A stretch of 64,000 nt of DNA from Rhodospirillaceae bacterium (GCA_020638595.1 JACKIG010000017.1:1-64000); one strand, 5' to 3'. Positions 54,113-62,653 are shown, counted from the stretch's first letter. Numbers and translations are program-made. Notes: generated by a model not told the origin, from the letters alone.

Positions 54113-54454
54113 ATGGGGCGGAGCGGTCGTAGGGGTGTGCTTTTCGGGCTGCTTGGCGTGGGTTCGTCCCTGCTGGGCGGGCGCGCGTGGGCGCGGGGCA
54201 ACGATCATGATCCGTCCAGCATCGATGCCCGCGTGGATTGGGTGCGCGAGCGCATCCGCAGTGTCCGCGGCGAGGACGCCCTGACCCCGCCGGCACCCGA
54301 CCGCCCCGACGACGAATTGCGCACCGCCCAGTGGGGCAACTGGGACAACTGGTCCAACTGGGACAATTGGGGCAACTGGGACAATTGGTCCAACTGGGAT
54401 AACTGGGGCAATTGGGACAACTGGGGGAACTGGGACAACTGGGGCAACGGCTAG
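54113..54454 (+). CDS. RiPP precursor with thirteen tandem Trp-X-Asn triplets (GrrA-like cyclophane peptide)
   Basis: 113 residues. ATG 54113 is chosen because GGGGGAGG ends eight bases upstream; ATG 54107 is too close to it. Residues 1-28 look like a twin-arginine export signal (SGRRGVLFGLLGVGSSLLGG then RAWARG). Residues 30-73 form a charged leader with helical DARVDWVRERIRSVRGED. The core, residues 74-112, is thirteen uninterrupted W-X-N triplets with X alternating Gly/Ser and Asp (WGNWDNWSNWDNW...), then a final Gly. A radical SAM/SPASM gene follows 53 bases later. Aromatic-X-Asn triplets are the known sites where GrrM/OscB-type and related enzymes join the aromatic ring to the Asn side-chain carbon. 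The mature product could therefore be a ladder of Trp-Asn cyclophanes, exported by Tat; both are inferences. Confidence 0.88.
   Translation: MGRSGRRGVLFGLLGVGSSLLGGRAWARGNDHDPSSIDARVDWVRERIRSVRGEDALTPPAPDRPDDELRTAQWGNWDNWSNWDNWGNWDNWSNWDNWGNWDNWGNWDNWGNG
54332..54448 (+). repeat. Tandem 9-base coding repeat of the RiPP core
   Basis: Thirteen consecutive 9-base units, each TGG + (GGC/GGG/GAC/GAT/TCC) + AAC/AAT, encode the Trp-X-Asn core. Synonymous changes (AAC/AAT, GAC/GAT, GGC/GGG) are scattered among the units, so the array is not a fresh perfect duplication. It is in frame and coding. Confidence 0.9.
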
Positions 54455-54507
54455 GCCCCGGCGGTGAGCCCCCCGGCGTTGCCGGCGATGGCCTGAAGGC
54501 GGGTGCG

Positions 54508-55761
54508 ATGCAGGGACCCGCGGCGGCCCCGCTGCCGACCGATGCACGCATCACCACCGCAGGGGCGGCGCAACCGCGCATGGGCGGATCGGCCTGGCGC
54601 CGCTTGTGGCCGTGGGCCGGACCGGGACGCGGTGATCGCCACCTTGGGCCGCTGAAGCTTCTGGTCCTGCAATCCACCGGCTTCTGCAATCTGGATTGCC
54701 GCTACTGCTATCTGGCGGACCGGCACGTGAAGTCGCGCATGGACCCGGCCCTGGTCGAACCCATCGTGCGCAAGACCATCGACAGCGGCTTCGTGAAGGG
54801 CGGGTTCTCGCTGCTGTGGCACGCCGGCGAGCCCTTGACGCTGCCGCCGGCCTATTACGAAGAGGCGATGGCCCGGATGCAGGCGGGGCGGGCGGCCTCG
54901 ACGTGCTCCGACACCGATATCGCCGTGCACATCCAGACCAACGGGGTCCTGATCAACGCCGAATGGTGCGACTTCATCCGGCGCCAGGGGGTGCGCATCG
55001 GCATCAGCGTCGACGGGCCGGCGGACCTGCACGACCGCATGCGCGTCACCCGGTCCGGCGGCGGGACGCATGCCGCCACGCTGGCGGGCATCAAGCGCCT
55101 GCAGGACGCCGGAATCCCGTTCAACACCATCACGGTCCTGACCGCAGAGGCGCTGGAGCGGCCGGAGGACCTGCTGCGGTTCTACGTCGATGCCGGCATC
55201 CGGACGGTCGGCTTCAATGTGGAGGAGATCGAAGGCGAGAACCCGACCTCCAGCCTGTCGCGGGTGACGCCCGAAGCCTATGCGCAGTTCCTGAAACGGT
55301 TCCTGGAGCTGTCCCGGCGAACGCCCGGCGCGCCGCGGGTCCGCGAATTCGATGCGATGCACAGGCTGATCACCGGCGGCGGCGATACGGTGGTCGGCCA
55401 GTTCACGCCGTTCAGCATCGTCAGCGTCGACCACCTTGGCAATTTCGGCACGTTCTCGCCCGAGCTTCTTGACGTCAAATCAGATAGGTATGGTGACTTC
55501 CTGATCGGGAACTTCAAGACAGACGACTATGCCTCGGCCGTGCGATCGCGCAAGTACCGGCGCCTGAACCGGGATATCGCCAAGGGCGTTGCGGCATGCC
55601 GGCAATCCTGCAGCTATTTCCGCCTGTGCGGCGGCGGTGCGCCGGCCAACAAGTATTTCGAGCACGGCAGCTTCGAGGCGACGGAGACCCTGTATTGCCG
55701 GCTGACCAAGAAGACGGTCGCCGATGTCGTCCTGGACGATCTCGAACGCCAGCTCGCTTGA
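54508..55761 (+). CDS. grrM: GrrM/OscB-like radical SAM/SPASM cyclophane synthase
   Basis: 417 residues from ATG 54508, with GAAGG upstream. A poorly conserved 45-residue N-terminus is followed by the radical SAM core: LLVLQSTGFCNLDCRYCYLA with C60, C64 and C67 binding the [4Fe-4S] cluster, and WHAGEPLTLPPAYY and TNGVLINAEWCDFI, ISVDGPADLHD as further SAM-domain motifs. The C-terminal SPASM region has the cysteine set ACRQSCSYFRLCGGGAPANK ... YCRL for auxiliary clusters. Family relatives form carbon-carbon cyclophanes on aromatic-X-Asn/Asp triplets. The gene lies between the precursor and a partner gene 13 bases downstream. Confidence 0.88.
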   Translation: MQGPAAAPLPTDARITTAGAAQPRMGGSAWRRLWPWAGPGRGDRHLGPLKLLVLQSTGFCNLDCRYCYLADRHVKSRMDPALVEPIVRKTIDSGFVKGGFSLLWHAGEPLTLPPAYYEEAMARMQAGRAASTCSDTDIAVHIQTNGVLINAEWCDFIRRQGVRIGISVDGPADLHDRMRVTRSGGGTHAATLAGIKRLQDAGIPFNTITVLTAEALERPEDLLRFYVDAGIRTVGFNVEEIEGENPTSSLSRVTPEAYAQFLKRFLELSRRTPGAPRVREFDAMHRLITGGGDTVVGQFTPFSIVSVDHLGNFGTFSPELLDVKSDRYGDFLIGNFKTDDYASAVRSRKYRRLNRDIAKGVAACRQSCSYFRLCGGGAPANKYFEHGSFEATETLYCRLTKKTVADVVLDDLERQLA

Positions 55762-55774
55762 AAGGTCCCAGGTG

Positions 55775-56674
55775 ATGGCGCGTGCCCGTGGGCTCGACCA
55801 CGCCCCGCGACTCCGCATCTTCGATCCGGGCGGCAGCGTGGTGACGGCCGGGCGCATTGCCGTGGCGGACGGCACGGTGGCGATCGGCGATACCCCGGAT
55901 GGCGAAGACGGGTCATACGTTCCCGAAGCCCGGGTGCCGAGGCCGGAATGGCGGCCGGCGGACGCGGCGATGCTGGCCGCGCTGGCAGCCCCGGACGGCC
56001 CGTGCGACTGGTCGCGGACGATCGGGCTTGCCCGGATCGACGGCGCCCTGCTGGCGCAGGTCCAGGCCGCCCTGCTGGACGGCGGCGGCGACGCCGCGGC
56101 GATCAAGCGGCGTGCACGGGAACCGGCGATCCAGGAGGTCATCCGCCGGATGGAGGAGGACCTGACCGACCGCTATGCCCGGCGACGCGAGCGGTTGCGG
56201 TCCCTCGGCGTGCATGCGCAGCCGGGGGCGGGTCCGACCCAGACCATCGAGGGTCCGCGCCAGGCGAAGCTGGGCCTGCATGTCGACAGCTGGGACCGCA
56301 TGCCGCTGGGCCGCAGGCCGATCGCCCGCAACCGGCTGGCGGTCAATCTGGGTCGGCAGTCCCGGGACCTGCTGTTCGTCGACCTGCCGATCGCCGCCAT
56401 TGCCCAGGTTCTGGCGGAGGCGGAGCGCGCATCGCTGCCGCTGTGGAAGCGGTGGCGCGACCGCCGGCCATCGCCCGCCGGCATGCCGGTGCCCGCCATG
56501 CCGCGCGCGTTTCTGGCGCTCTGCCCGGACTATCCGGTGATCCGCATGACGCTGGCCCCCGGCGAAGGCTACATCGCCCCGACCGAGAACATGATCCACG
56601 ACGGCTGCTGTGCGGCGGACGGCGCCATGGACGTTCACCTGACCCTGCTGGGCGATTTCGCGGCGGTTCCGTAG
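55775..56674 (+). CDS. RiPP-operon protein with HxD...H arrangement, possible Fe(II) oxygenase
   Basis: 299 residues; ATG 55775 lies 13 bases after the radical SAM stop with AAAGG upstream. The N-terminal 120 residues are variable. The C-terminal half looks conserved-like: KLGLHVDSWDRMPLG has H169-x-D171, NRLAVNLGRQSRDLLFVDL follows, and GYIAPTENMIHDG contains H275. An HxD plus a distal His is the metal triad layout of Fe(II)/2-oxoglutarate oxygenases; a following Arg for 2-oxoglutarate is not obvious, so a different metal or cupin enzyme is possible. I do not recognise a named family. By position it probably modifies the Trp-X-Asn peptide or assists its maturation. Confidence 0.65.
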   Translation: MARARGLDHAPRLRIFDPGGSVVTAGRIAVADGTVAIGDTPDGEDGSYVPEARVPRPEWRPADAAMLAALAAPDGPCDWSRTIGLARIDGALLAQVQAALLDGGGDAAAIKRRAREPAIQEVIRRMEEDLTDRYARRRERLRSLGVHAQPGAGPTQTIEGPRQAKLGLHVDSWDRMPLGRRPIARNRLAVNLGRQSRDLLFVDLPIAAIAQVLAEAERASLPLWKRWRDRRPSPAGMPVPAMPRAFLALCPDYPVIRMTLAPGEGYIAPTENMIHDGCCAADGAMDVHLTLLGDFAAVP

Positions 56675-56704
56675 GCGCCTGCCGGAATCGGTGCGCCGGG
56701 CGTC

Positions 56705-58249
56705 TCAGGCGCCGGCGCCCATGCGGGTCTCTTCCACGAACTGCTCGGTCGCGTCGTCGATGGCACGGTCGGCCCGGCCGCGCGAGCCATGCACGTACAG
56801 GCCCTTGGCCTTCACCGTCGCCTGGGCTTCCGGCGGCGGCCGCATCTGGTAGGTCACGGGCTTCTGGTGGTCGGCCAACAGCAGGTCGGCATTGTAGACC
56901 TTGTTGAACTTCCACAGCATGTTGACGAAGTTCGTTTGGCCCTTCGCCAGCAGCTTGGCCGACAGCAGCGCGGTGGACTTCAGCGCCGACCAGCCCAGGT
57001 GCTTGCGGTTCAGGACCTGCTGGGTGTTGACCAGTTCGGCATAGAACTCCGCCAGCGGCAGCTTGGTCGGCAGGACCGCATGCTGGATGTCGAACAGGCG
57101 GTAGTCGTGCGAGGTCAGCCGCCGTGCTTCGGTCATCCACGTCTCGGTGCCCGGATAGGGGGTGTTGACGGAGATGTTGACGATCTCCGGGATCTCCAGG
57201 CACCACTCGCGGACGATGCGGAAGCGTTCGTGGTCCCAGTCGGGGTCGGCGATCAGGTTGATGGCCACCGTCAGGCCCAGCGACCGGGCGAATTCCAGGG
57301 CCTCGAAGTTCTGCCCCAGCGGGATGCGCTTGCGGAACTTCTTCAACCCGTCATCGTCGATCGCCTCCAGGCCCAGGAACATGTACTTGACGCCAAGCGT
57401 GCGCCAGAACCGGAACACTTCCTTGTGGCGCAGCAGCACGTCGCCGCGGGTTTCCAGGTAATAGCTCTTCTTGATGCCGCGGCTGGCGATGGCCTCGCCG
57501 ATGGCCATGCCGTGCTGGTCGTGGATGAAGGCGACGTCGTCGACGATGAAGATCCCCGGTTCTTCGATCCGCGACAGGTCCTCGATCACGTGTTCCGGGC
57601 TCATGGTGCGATAGCTGCGGCCATAGAAGGTCCAGGCGCTGCAGAACGTGCAGTCCCACGGGCAGCCGCGCGAGAATTCGATGGACGCGCAGGGGTCCAG
57701 CACCCCGATGAAGTACTTGTTGCGGTGGCGCACCAGGTCGCGGGCGGGATGCAGGTCGTCCAGGCTGTGGACGAAGCGGGGCGGTGGGCCGGCGCCGTCG
57801 GGCGTTACCGCGCCCGGCACCTTGGCAACAGCGGCGCGATCGTGTTCGGCGGCCAGCAGCAGGCTGGCGACCGTCGCTTCGCCTTCGCCCTTCAGCACGC
57901 AGTCGATCGCGCCGTCGCCATGCTCCAGGAACGCGTCGGCGGTGAACGAAGCGCTGTGGCCGCCGACGAAGATGAAGCAGCCGGGCAGGTCCCGCTTGGT
58001 CGCCTTCGCCAGGTCGACGATCTCCGGCACATTGGCCAGGTAGTTGCAGGAAAAGGCGATGGCATCCGGCCGGAAGTCGCGCACCAGCTTGCGATAGGCG
58101 CCGTGGCTTTCGACCTGCAGGTCGATCAGCCGGACCTCGTGGCCGGCCCGCCGCGCCGCCTCGGCCACCAGTTCCAGCCCCAGCGGTTCCAGCCGCAGGA
58201 AGATCTTGGTGTACATCAGCGGGCCGGGGTGGACGCAAAGGAACTTCAT
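56705..58249 (-). CDS. hpnR: Hopanoid C-3 methylase HpnR (B12-binding radical SAM)
   Basis: 514 residues. The N-terminal cobalamin-binding domain opens with FLCVHPGPLMYTKIFLRLEP then LGLELVAEAARRAGHEVRLI. FSCNYLANVPEIVDLAKATK and FVGGHSASFTADAF continue it. The radical SAM core has the CxxxCxxC motif in SRGCPWDCTFCSAWTFYGRS. A long C-terminal region carries ISVNTPYPGTETWMTE and RRLTSHDYRLFD. The opening matches C-3 hopanoid methylases (HpnR), not HpnP, from memory. It would methylate C-3 of hopanoids at the membrane using SAM and cobalamin. No other hopanoid gene is in view, and it converges with the RiPP operon with 30 bases between. Confidence 0.88.
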   Translation of the reverse strand: MKFLCVHPGPLMYTKIFLRLEPLGLELVAEAARRAGHEVRLIDLQVESHGAYRKLVRDFRPDAIAFSCNYLANVPEIVDLAKATKRDLPGCFIFVGGHSASFTADAFLEHGDGAIDCVLKGEGEATVASLLLAAEHDRAAVAKVPGAVTPDGAGPPPRFVHSLDDLHPARDLVRHRNKYFIGVLDPCASIEFSRGCPWDCTFCSAWTFYGRSYRTMSPEHVIEDLSRIEEPGIFIVDDVAFIHDQHGMAIGEAIASRGIKKSYYLETRGDVLLRHKEVFRFWRTLGVKYMFLGLEAIDDDGLKKFRKRIPLGQNFEALEFARSLGLTVAINLIADPDWDHERFRIVREWCLEIPEIVNISVNTPYPGTETWMTEARRLTSHDYRLFDIQHAVLPTKLPLAEFYAELVNTQQVLNRKHLGWSALKSTALLSAKLLAKGQTNFVNMLWKFNKVYNADLLLADHQKPVTYQMRPPPEAQATVKAKGLYVHGSRGRADRAIDDATEQFVEETRMGAGA

Positions 58250-58380
58250 CGGCCATAGGCTCCTGTGGGTGCCGGGGCGGTCTTCCGCCGGCTGGGCGCG
58301 ACGTTAACACCGCAGGTTAACCATGCCGATGGGAAAACCCGCGGGTCCACCGGCCCGCGACCCCGCGACGCTGATGGCGG

Positions 58381-59487
58381 CTAGTTGCGGACGGTGGCCG
58401 TCAGGGTGCGCGGCGCGCCGTCGCGCACGATCCCCAGCTGGACCTGGTCGCCCACCCGCAGCAGCCCGATGCGCGCCCGCAGGTCCGAGGCGTTCTGCAC
58501 CACGCGGTCGTTGACGGACAGGACCACATCGCCCGGCTGCAATCCGGCCGCCGCGGCGCCGGACCCCTGTTCGACCTTGGTGATCACGGCCCCTTCGCCG
58601 CCGGCCGAGGCCAGCGTTGCCGCCACCTCCGGCGTCAGGTCGGTGATGGTGATGCCCAGGCGCCCGCGGCGGACGTCGCCGTAGCGCACGAACTGTTCCA
58701 GCACGGCGCGGGCGATGTTGCTGGGCACAGCGAAGCTGATGCCGACATTGCCCCCCGTCCGCGACAGGATGGCCGTGTTCAGCCCGATCAGCTCACCCCG
58801 GCTGTTCACCAGAGCCCCGCCGGAATTGCCGGGATTGATCGCCGCGTCGGTCTGGATGAAGTTCTCGTATCCGCCGCTGATCAGCCCGCTGCGGCCGAGC
58901 GCACTGACGATGCCGGTCGTCACCGTCTGTCCCAGGCCGTAGGGGTTGCCGATCGCGACGGCGTAGTCGCCGACGCGCAGCGTATCGGAATCGACAAACG
59001 GCAGGTCGGTCAGGCCGTCGGCCGGGATCCGCAGCACCGCCACGTCCGTGCCGGGGTCGCTGCCGATCAAGGTGGCATCGAACTGCCGGCCGTCCTTCAG
59101 GGTGACGACGATGCGCTCCCCGTCCTCGACGACATGGTTGTTGGTCAGGACATAGCCGTTGGCGGCGTCGACGATGACGCCCGATCCCGCATCGATGCTG
59201 GTGCTGGGGGGCAGTTCGTCGGGCAGGCCGAAAAAGCGGCGCAGCACCGGGTCGTCGAAGATCGGGTTCGGGCGGGCGGGCCGCGAGCTTTCGACGACGA
59301 CGCTGACCACGGCCGGCGTCGCGCGGTCGAGCATCGGCGCGATCGACAGCACCGCCTCCTGCCCGGTCACGGGGAAGGCGTCGGTGCGGGGGGGCGACGA
59401 GCGGACGGCAAGCTCCCGCTCGCCGGTCTGGCAGGCGGCCGCCGCCAGTACGAGGGCGACAAGGGCAGACCTGGATAGGATCGACAT
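58381..59487 (-). CDS. HtrA/DegP-like serine protease, lipoprotein with one PDZ domain
   Basis: 368 residues. A lipoprotein signal (ALVALVLAAAAC, Cys 19) makes it membrane-tethered in the periplasm. The catalytic triad is His in LTNNHVVEDG, Asp in GTDVAVLRIP and Ser in INPGNSGGALVNSRGELIGL. A single PDZ domain (about 280-365, RRGRLGITITDL, GLQPGDVVLSVNDRVVQNAS) ends the protein. DegP and DegQ have two PDZ domains, DegS one; this is nearer DegS-like or a lipoprotein variant. It would degrade or sense misfolded envelope proteins. The start is the ATG giving the lipobox. Confidence 0.88.
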   Translation of the reverse strand: MSILSRSALVALVLAAAACQTGERELAVRSSPPRTDAFPVTGQEAVLSIAPMLDRATPAVVSVVVESSRPARPNPIFDDPVLRRFFGLPDELPPSTSIDAGSGVIVDAANGYVLTNNHVVEDGERIVVTLKDGRQFDATLIGSDPGTDVAVLRIPADGLTDLPFVDSDTLRVGDYAVAIGNPYGLGQTVTTGIVSALGRSGLISGGYENFIQTDAAINPGNSGGALVNSRGELIGLNTAILSRTGGNVGISFAVPSNIARAVLEQFVRYGDVRRGRLGITITDLTPEVAATLASAGGEGAVITKVEQGSGAAAAGLQPGDVVLSVNDRVVQNASDLRARIGLLRVGDQVQLGIVRDGAPRTLTATVRN

Positions 59488-59601
59488 CGGCGGCAGCGGC
59501 TCAACTGATCTCAAAGGGGACGACTCGCGTCGGCCCCAAAGAGATGGAGATCGGGTCGCCGCAACGTCAAGCCTTTGCGGCCTGTCGTGGCATTCCCGGT
59601 G

Positions 59602-60420
59602 TCAGCGGGGCCGGTCGGCCAGGCGCACGACGGTCAGGCCGGTTTGCGGGCGACAGCCGGTGGCCGGCGCCAGGTCCGGCAGGACCGACCAGTGGGCGAT
59701 CAGGCGGCGCGCTTCGGCCCAGGCTTCCTGGTCGACATCGATCGACCGCGGGCGGCCGCGGCGCGTCCATGCCAGCCGTTCGCCGTCGCGCAGGCTGGGG
59801 TCGAACAGCATCGAGATGGTGGGGGCAGGCGGGCGGCCCGTGACGAACAGCAGATGGGCCGGCAGGTTGTCGTCGAAGACCAGCCAGCGCAAGCCCCGTG
59901 CCCAGGCCTCGCGCACCCGCCGCGCCTGGTCGACATGATCGTCGAAGAAGCCGAGAGACGTGTCCGCGTCCACCGGCGGCAGGTCCGCGTCGCTCCAGTC
60001 CCCGAGGCGGTAGTCGATGCCGGGCTGCCGGTGGGACAGCGCCTGGTGGGTGATATCGAAGGTAAGGATGCGGGCATCGGGTGCTGCCTGGCGGAACAGC
60101 CAGGCCGACTGGCCGCGATGCGTGCCGGATTCGATGATCAGGCGCGGGGCGATCAGGCGTGTCAGGACGAATAGCCAGGCGCAGGCGTTGAAGCGGCTGC
60201 CGCCGGCGTTGTCGGCCGCGGGGCGCGACCCGTAGACGCGCAGGAACCGCCGAACGGCCGCGCCCGCGACCCTCTGCCCGTGGCCGGGAAACCACGCATT
60301 TGCGCCCAGCCAGCCGCCGACTGCGGTGGCGATAGCGGCAGCCAGCCGGGCATGCTGGCGCGCGCCCAAGGGACCATCCGCCATCTCCGGATCGCCCGTG
60401 CGCGTCAGGTCCATGGGCAT
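59602..60420 (-). CDS. Class I methyltransferase-like protein of unknown function
   Basis: 272 residues. A SAM-dependent methyltransferase-like core is suggested by LIIESGTHRGQSAWLFRQAA and the strand ARILTFDI, where E-x-G-x-x-x-G resembles motif I. LGFFDDHVDQARRVREAW and LRWLVFDDNLPAHLLFV follow, as in class I methyltransferase/cephalosporin-hydroxylase-like families. The specific family is not recognised. It is between htrA-like and metF genes on the same strand; no functional link is evident. Confidence 0.6.
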   Translation of the reverse strand: MPMDLTRTGDPEMADGPLGARQHARLAAAIATAVGGWLGANAWFPGHGQRVAGAAVRRFLRVYGSRPAADNAGGSRFNACAWLFVLTRLIAPRLIIESGTHRGQSAWLFRQAAPDARILTFDITHQALSHRQPGIDYRLGDWSDADLPPVDADTSLGFFDDHVDQARRVREAWARGLRWLVFDDNLPAHLLFVTGRPPAPTISMLFDPSLRDGERLAWTRRGRPRSIDVDQEAWAEARRLIAHWSVLPDLAPATGCRPQTGLTVVRLADRPR

Positions 60421-60451
60421 ACCCCGACCGACCGTGTCGCGCCGGCGTCGG

Positions 60452-61402
60452 TCAGCCGGCGGCGCGGGTCGCGGGGACCTGGCCCAGGCCGGTCAGGATG
60501 TCCACCAGCAATCCGGCCTGGTTCAGGGTGTAGATGTGGAATTCGCCTTCTCCGTGCCGGTTGAGGCACGCGATCAGTTCGCAGCCCACTTCGGCCGCCA
60601 GCTTGCGCGTGTCGGCGGCGTTGCCGGCCACCTTGGCGAATCGCCCGGCCAGTGCCGCCGGAATCGATGCGCGGCACTTGCCGGCGAATTCCTGCACCTT
60701 GGCGAAATTGGCGATCGGCAGGATGCCGGGCACGATGGGCTGGGTGATGCCCGCGGCGCGGGCGCGGTCGCGGAAGTTCAGGAACACCGCCGGATCGAAG
60801 AAGAACTGGGTGATCGCCCGCGCGGCCCCCGCGTCCAGCTTGCGCTTCAGCGCGTCCAGGTCGGCAGCGGCATCAGCCGCTTCGGGGTGCACTTCGGGAT
60901 AGGCGCCGACGGAGATGTCGAAATCGGCGATGCGGCGCAGTCCGGCGACCAGGTCCGCCGCATAGGCATAGCCCCCGGGGTGGGGCACATAGGCGGTGCC
61001 GGGGCCGTTCGACGGGTCGCCGCGCAGCGCGACGATGCGACGGACGCCCATGGCGAGGTAGTCCCGGGCGATGGCATCGATGGACGCGCGGTCGGCACCG
61101 ACGCAGGTGAGATGGGCCGCCGCCGGAACCGCTGTCTCGCGCTGCAGCCGCGCCACGATGTCGCGTGTCGCCGTCTGGGTGGATCCGCCCGCGCCATAGG
61201 TGACGGAGATATAGGCCGGATCGAGCGCGGCCATGCGGGCGATCGCCCCCCACATCTGTGCTTCACCCTGGGCGGTGCGCGGCGGGAAGATCTCAAAGCT
61301 GAACCCGATACGCCCGGCGGCCGGACGGCGGTCGGGGCCGCACGATGGTGCGGGCACGGCCGCTGCGGCAGCCTTAGCGTCGGGTCCGGCGAGCATCAGC
61401 AT
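60452..61402 (-). CDS. metF: Methylenetetrahydrofolate reductase
   Basis: 316 residues from ATG 61402, with AGGAAGAGG upstream. It reduces 5,10-methylene- to 5-methyltetrahydrofolate with FAD. FSFEIFPPRT opens the barrel with the catalytic Glu, then YISVTYGAGGSTQTATRDIV, AHLTCVGADRASIDAIARDY, ALRGDP and QFFFDPAVFLNF, PIVPGILPIANFAKVQEFA. The short N-terminal extension before FSFEIF is Ala/Pro-rich. It is divergent from metH, whose product uses its methyltetrahydrofolate. Confidence 0.94.
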   Translation of the reverse strand: MLMLAGPDAKAAAAAVPAPSCGPDRRPAAGRIGFSFEIFPPRTAQGEAQMWGAIARMAALDPAYISVTYGAGGSTQTATRDIVARLQRETAVPAAAHLTCVGADRASIDAIARDYLAMGVRRIVALRGDPSNGPGTAYVPHPGGYAYAADLVAGLRRIADFDISVGAYPEVHPEAADAAADLDALKRKLDAGAARAITQFFFDPAVFLNFRDRARAAGITQPIVPGILPIANFAKVQEFAGKCRASIPAALAGRFAKVAGNAADTRKLAAEVGCELIACLNRHGEGEFHIYTLNQAGLLVDILTGLGQVPATRAAG

Positions 61403-61467
61403 CCAATGACCTCTTCCTGTTAAGCCCAGGTTTACGGGGGCGACGGCAACGTTGCCGACGGGAGGGG

Positions 61468-61516
61468 ATTCCAAGTCATTCCAGCTTGCATGTCAATATA
61501 AAGATATGTTTATGTT
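61468..61516. promoter_or_regulatory. Shared AT-rich operator/promoter between metF and metH
   Basis: CAATATAAAGATATGTTTAT (61494-61513) is an AT-rich island with an ATATAAAGATAT near-dyad in otherwise GC-rich DNA. On the minus strand TTGACA (61491-61496) and TGGAAT (61468-61473) are 17 bases apart and would serve metF. The AT-rich site overlaps that -35, so a repressor there could control both genes. ArsR-type methionine regulators such as SahR bind sites of this kind, as I recall; assignment is tentative. Confidence 0.4.
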
Positions 61517-61588
61517 CCGGACACCGATGCGGCGCAGGCCCGTCAGCGGACAGTCAGGTTTTGTCTCTTGCAGCAATGGGGACCCGCC

Positions 61589-62649
61589 GTGGAGAGGACC
61601 GAGAGGATCACTGCCCTGGCACAGGCGGCATCGCGGCGCATTCTCGTGCTCGATGGCGCCATGGGCACCATGATCCAGCGCTACAGCCTGGACGAGGCGG
61701 ACTATCGTGGCCGGCGCTTCGCCGACTGGCCGCAGTCGCTGAAGGGCGACAATGACCTGCTGACCCTGACCCGGCCGGATATCGTGACCGCCATCCATCG
61801 CGACTACCTGGATGCCGGTGCGGACATGCTGGAAACCAACACGTTCAATGCGACATCCATCGCGCAGGCCGACTATGGCCTGTCGTCGCTGGCTTACGAG
61901 CTGAACCGCGAAGGGGCGCGGCTGGCCCGGGCGGCGGCCGACGCGAAGACGGCCGAAACGCCGGACCGGCCACGTTTCGTCGCCGGCGCGCTGGGCCCCA
62001 CCAATCGCACGGCCTCCATCTCCCCCAGCGTGGAGGACCCCGGCGCGCGCAACGTCACCTTTGCCGAGCTGGCCGATGCCTATGGCGAAGCGGCGCGGGG
62101 CCTGGTCGACGGCGGTGCGGACCTGCTGCTGGTGGAAACGGTCTTCGACACGCTGAATGCCAAGGCTGCGCTCTACGCCATCGACGCCTTGTTCGAGGAC
62201 CTGGGCATCGTGCTGCCGGTGATGGTGTCCGGCACGATCACCGACCTGTCGGGGCGCACGCTATCGGGCCAGACGGTCGGCGCCTTCTGGAATTCCATAC
62301 GCCACATCCAGCCCTTTGCCGTCGGCCTGAACTGCGCGCTCGGCGCGGCGGAGCTGCGCGCCTATGTCGACGAGCTGTCGCGCACCGCCGACACGCTGGT
62401 CAGCGCCTATCCGAATGCAGGGCTGCCGAACGCCTTCGGCGGCTATGATGAGGAACCGGACGAGACGGCCGCCCACCTGCACGAATGGGCGGAGTCGGGT
62501 CTGGTCAACATCGTCGGCGGCTGCTGCGGCACGACGCCCGACCACATCCGCGCCATCGCCGAGGCCGTGGCCGGCATCACCCCGCGCGTGCCCCCACAGG
62601 TGCCGCCCAATCTTCGCCTGGCTGGCATGGAGGCGTTCGAGCTCGTCCA

Positions 62650-62653
<4 letters not shown>
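61589..62653 (+). CDS. metH: Methionine synthase, N-terminal homocysteine-binding polypeptide
   Basis: 354 residues from GTG 61589, with GGGGA six bases upstream; TTG 61568 is an alternative. It contains the homocysteine S-methyltransferase barrel: ILVLDGAMGTMIQRYSLDE, LLTLTRPDIVTAIHRDYLDA, ETNTFNATSIAQADYGL, GALGPTNRTASIS. The zinc cysteines are in GLNCALGAAEL and IVGGCCGTTPDHIRAI. It ends after this domain, and the pterin/B12 part starts in a separate gene overlapping by four bases (ATGA). MetH is often one polypeptide; here it is two. Confidence 0.92.

Noticed and set aside
54332..54448. Tandem short repeat considered as a CRISPR-like or satellite array
   Set aside because: Units are 9 bases, directly adjacent, in frame and coding for Trp-X-Asn; no spacers.
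55775..56674. Firm assignment as a 2-oxoglutarate oxygenase
   Set aside because: The HxD and distal His are visible, but the Arg that binds 2-oxoglutarate is not clear, so only a possibility is stated.
56705..58249. The radical SAM/B12 gene considered as part of the RiPP operon or as HpnP
   Set aside because: It is on the opposite strand, and its N-terminal sequence fits C-3 methylase HpnR rather than C-2 methylase HpnP or a peptide-modifying enzyme.
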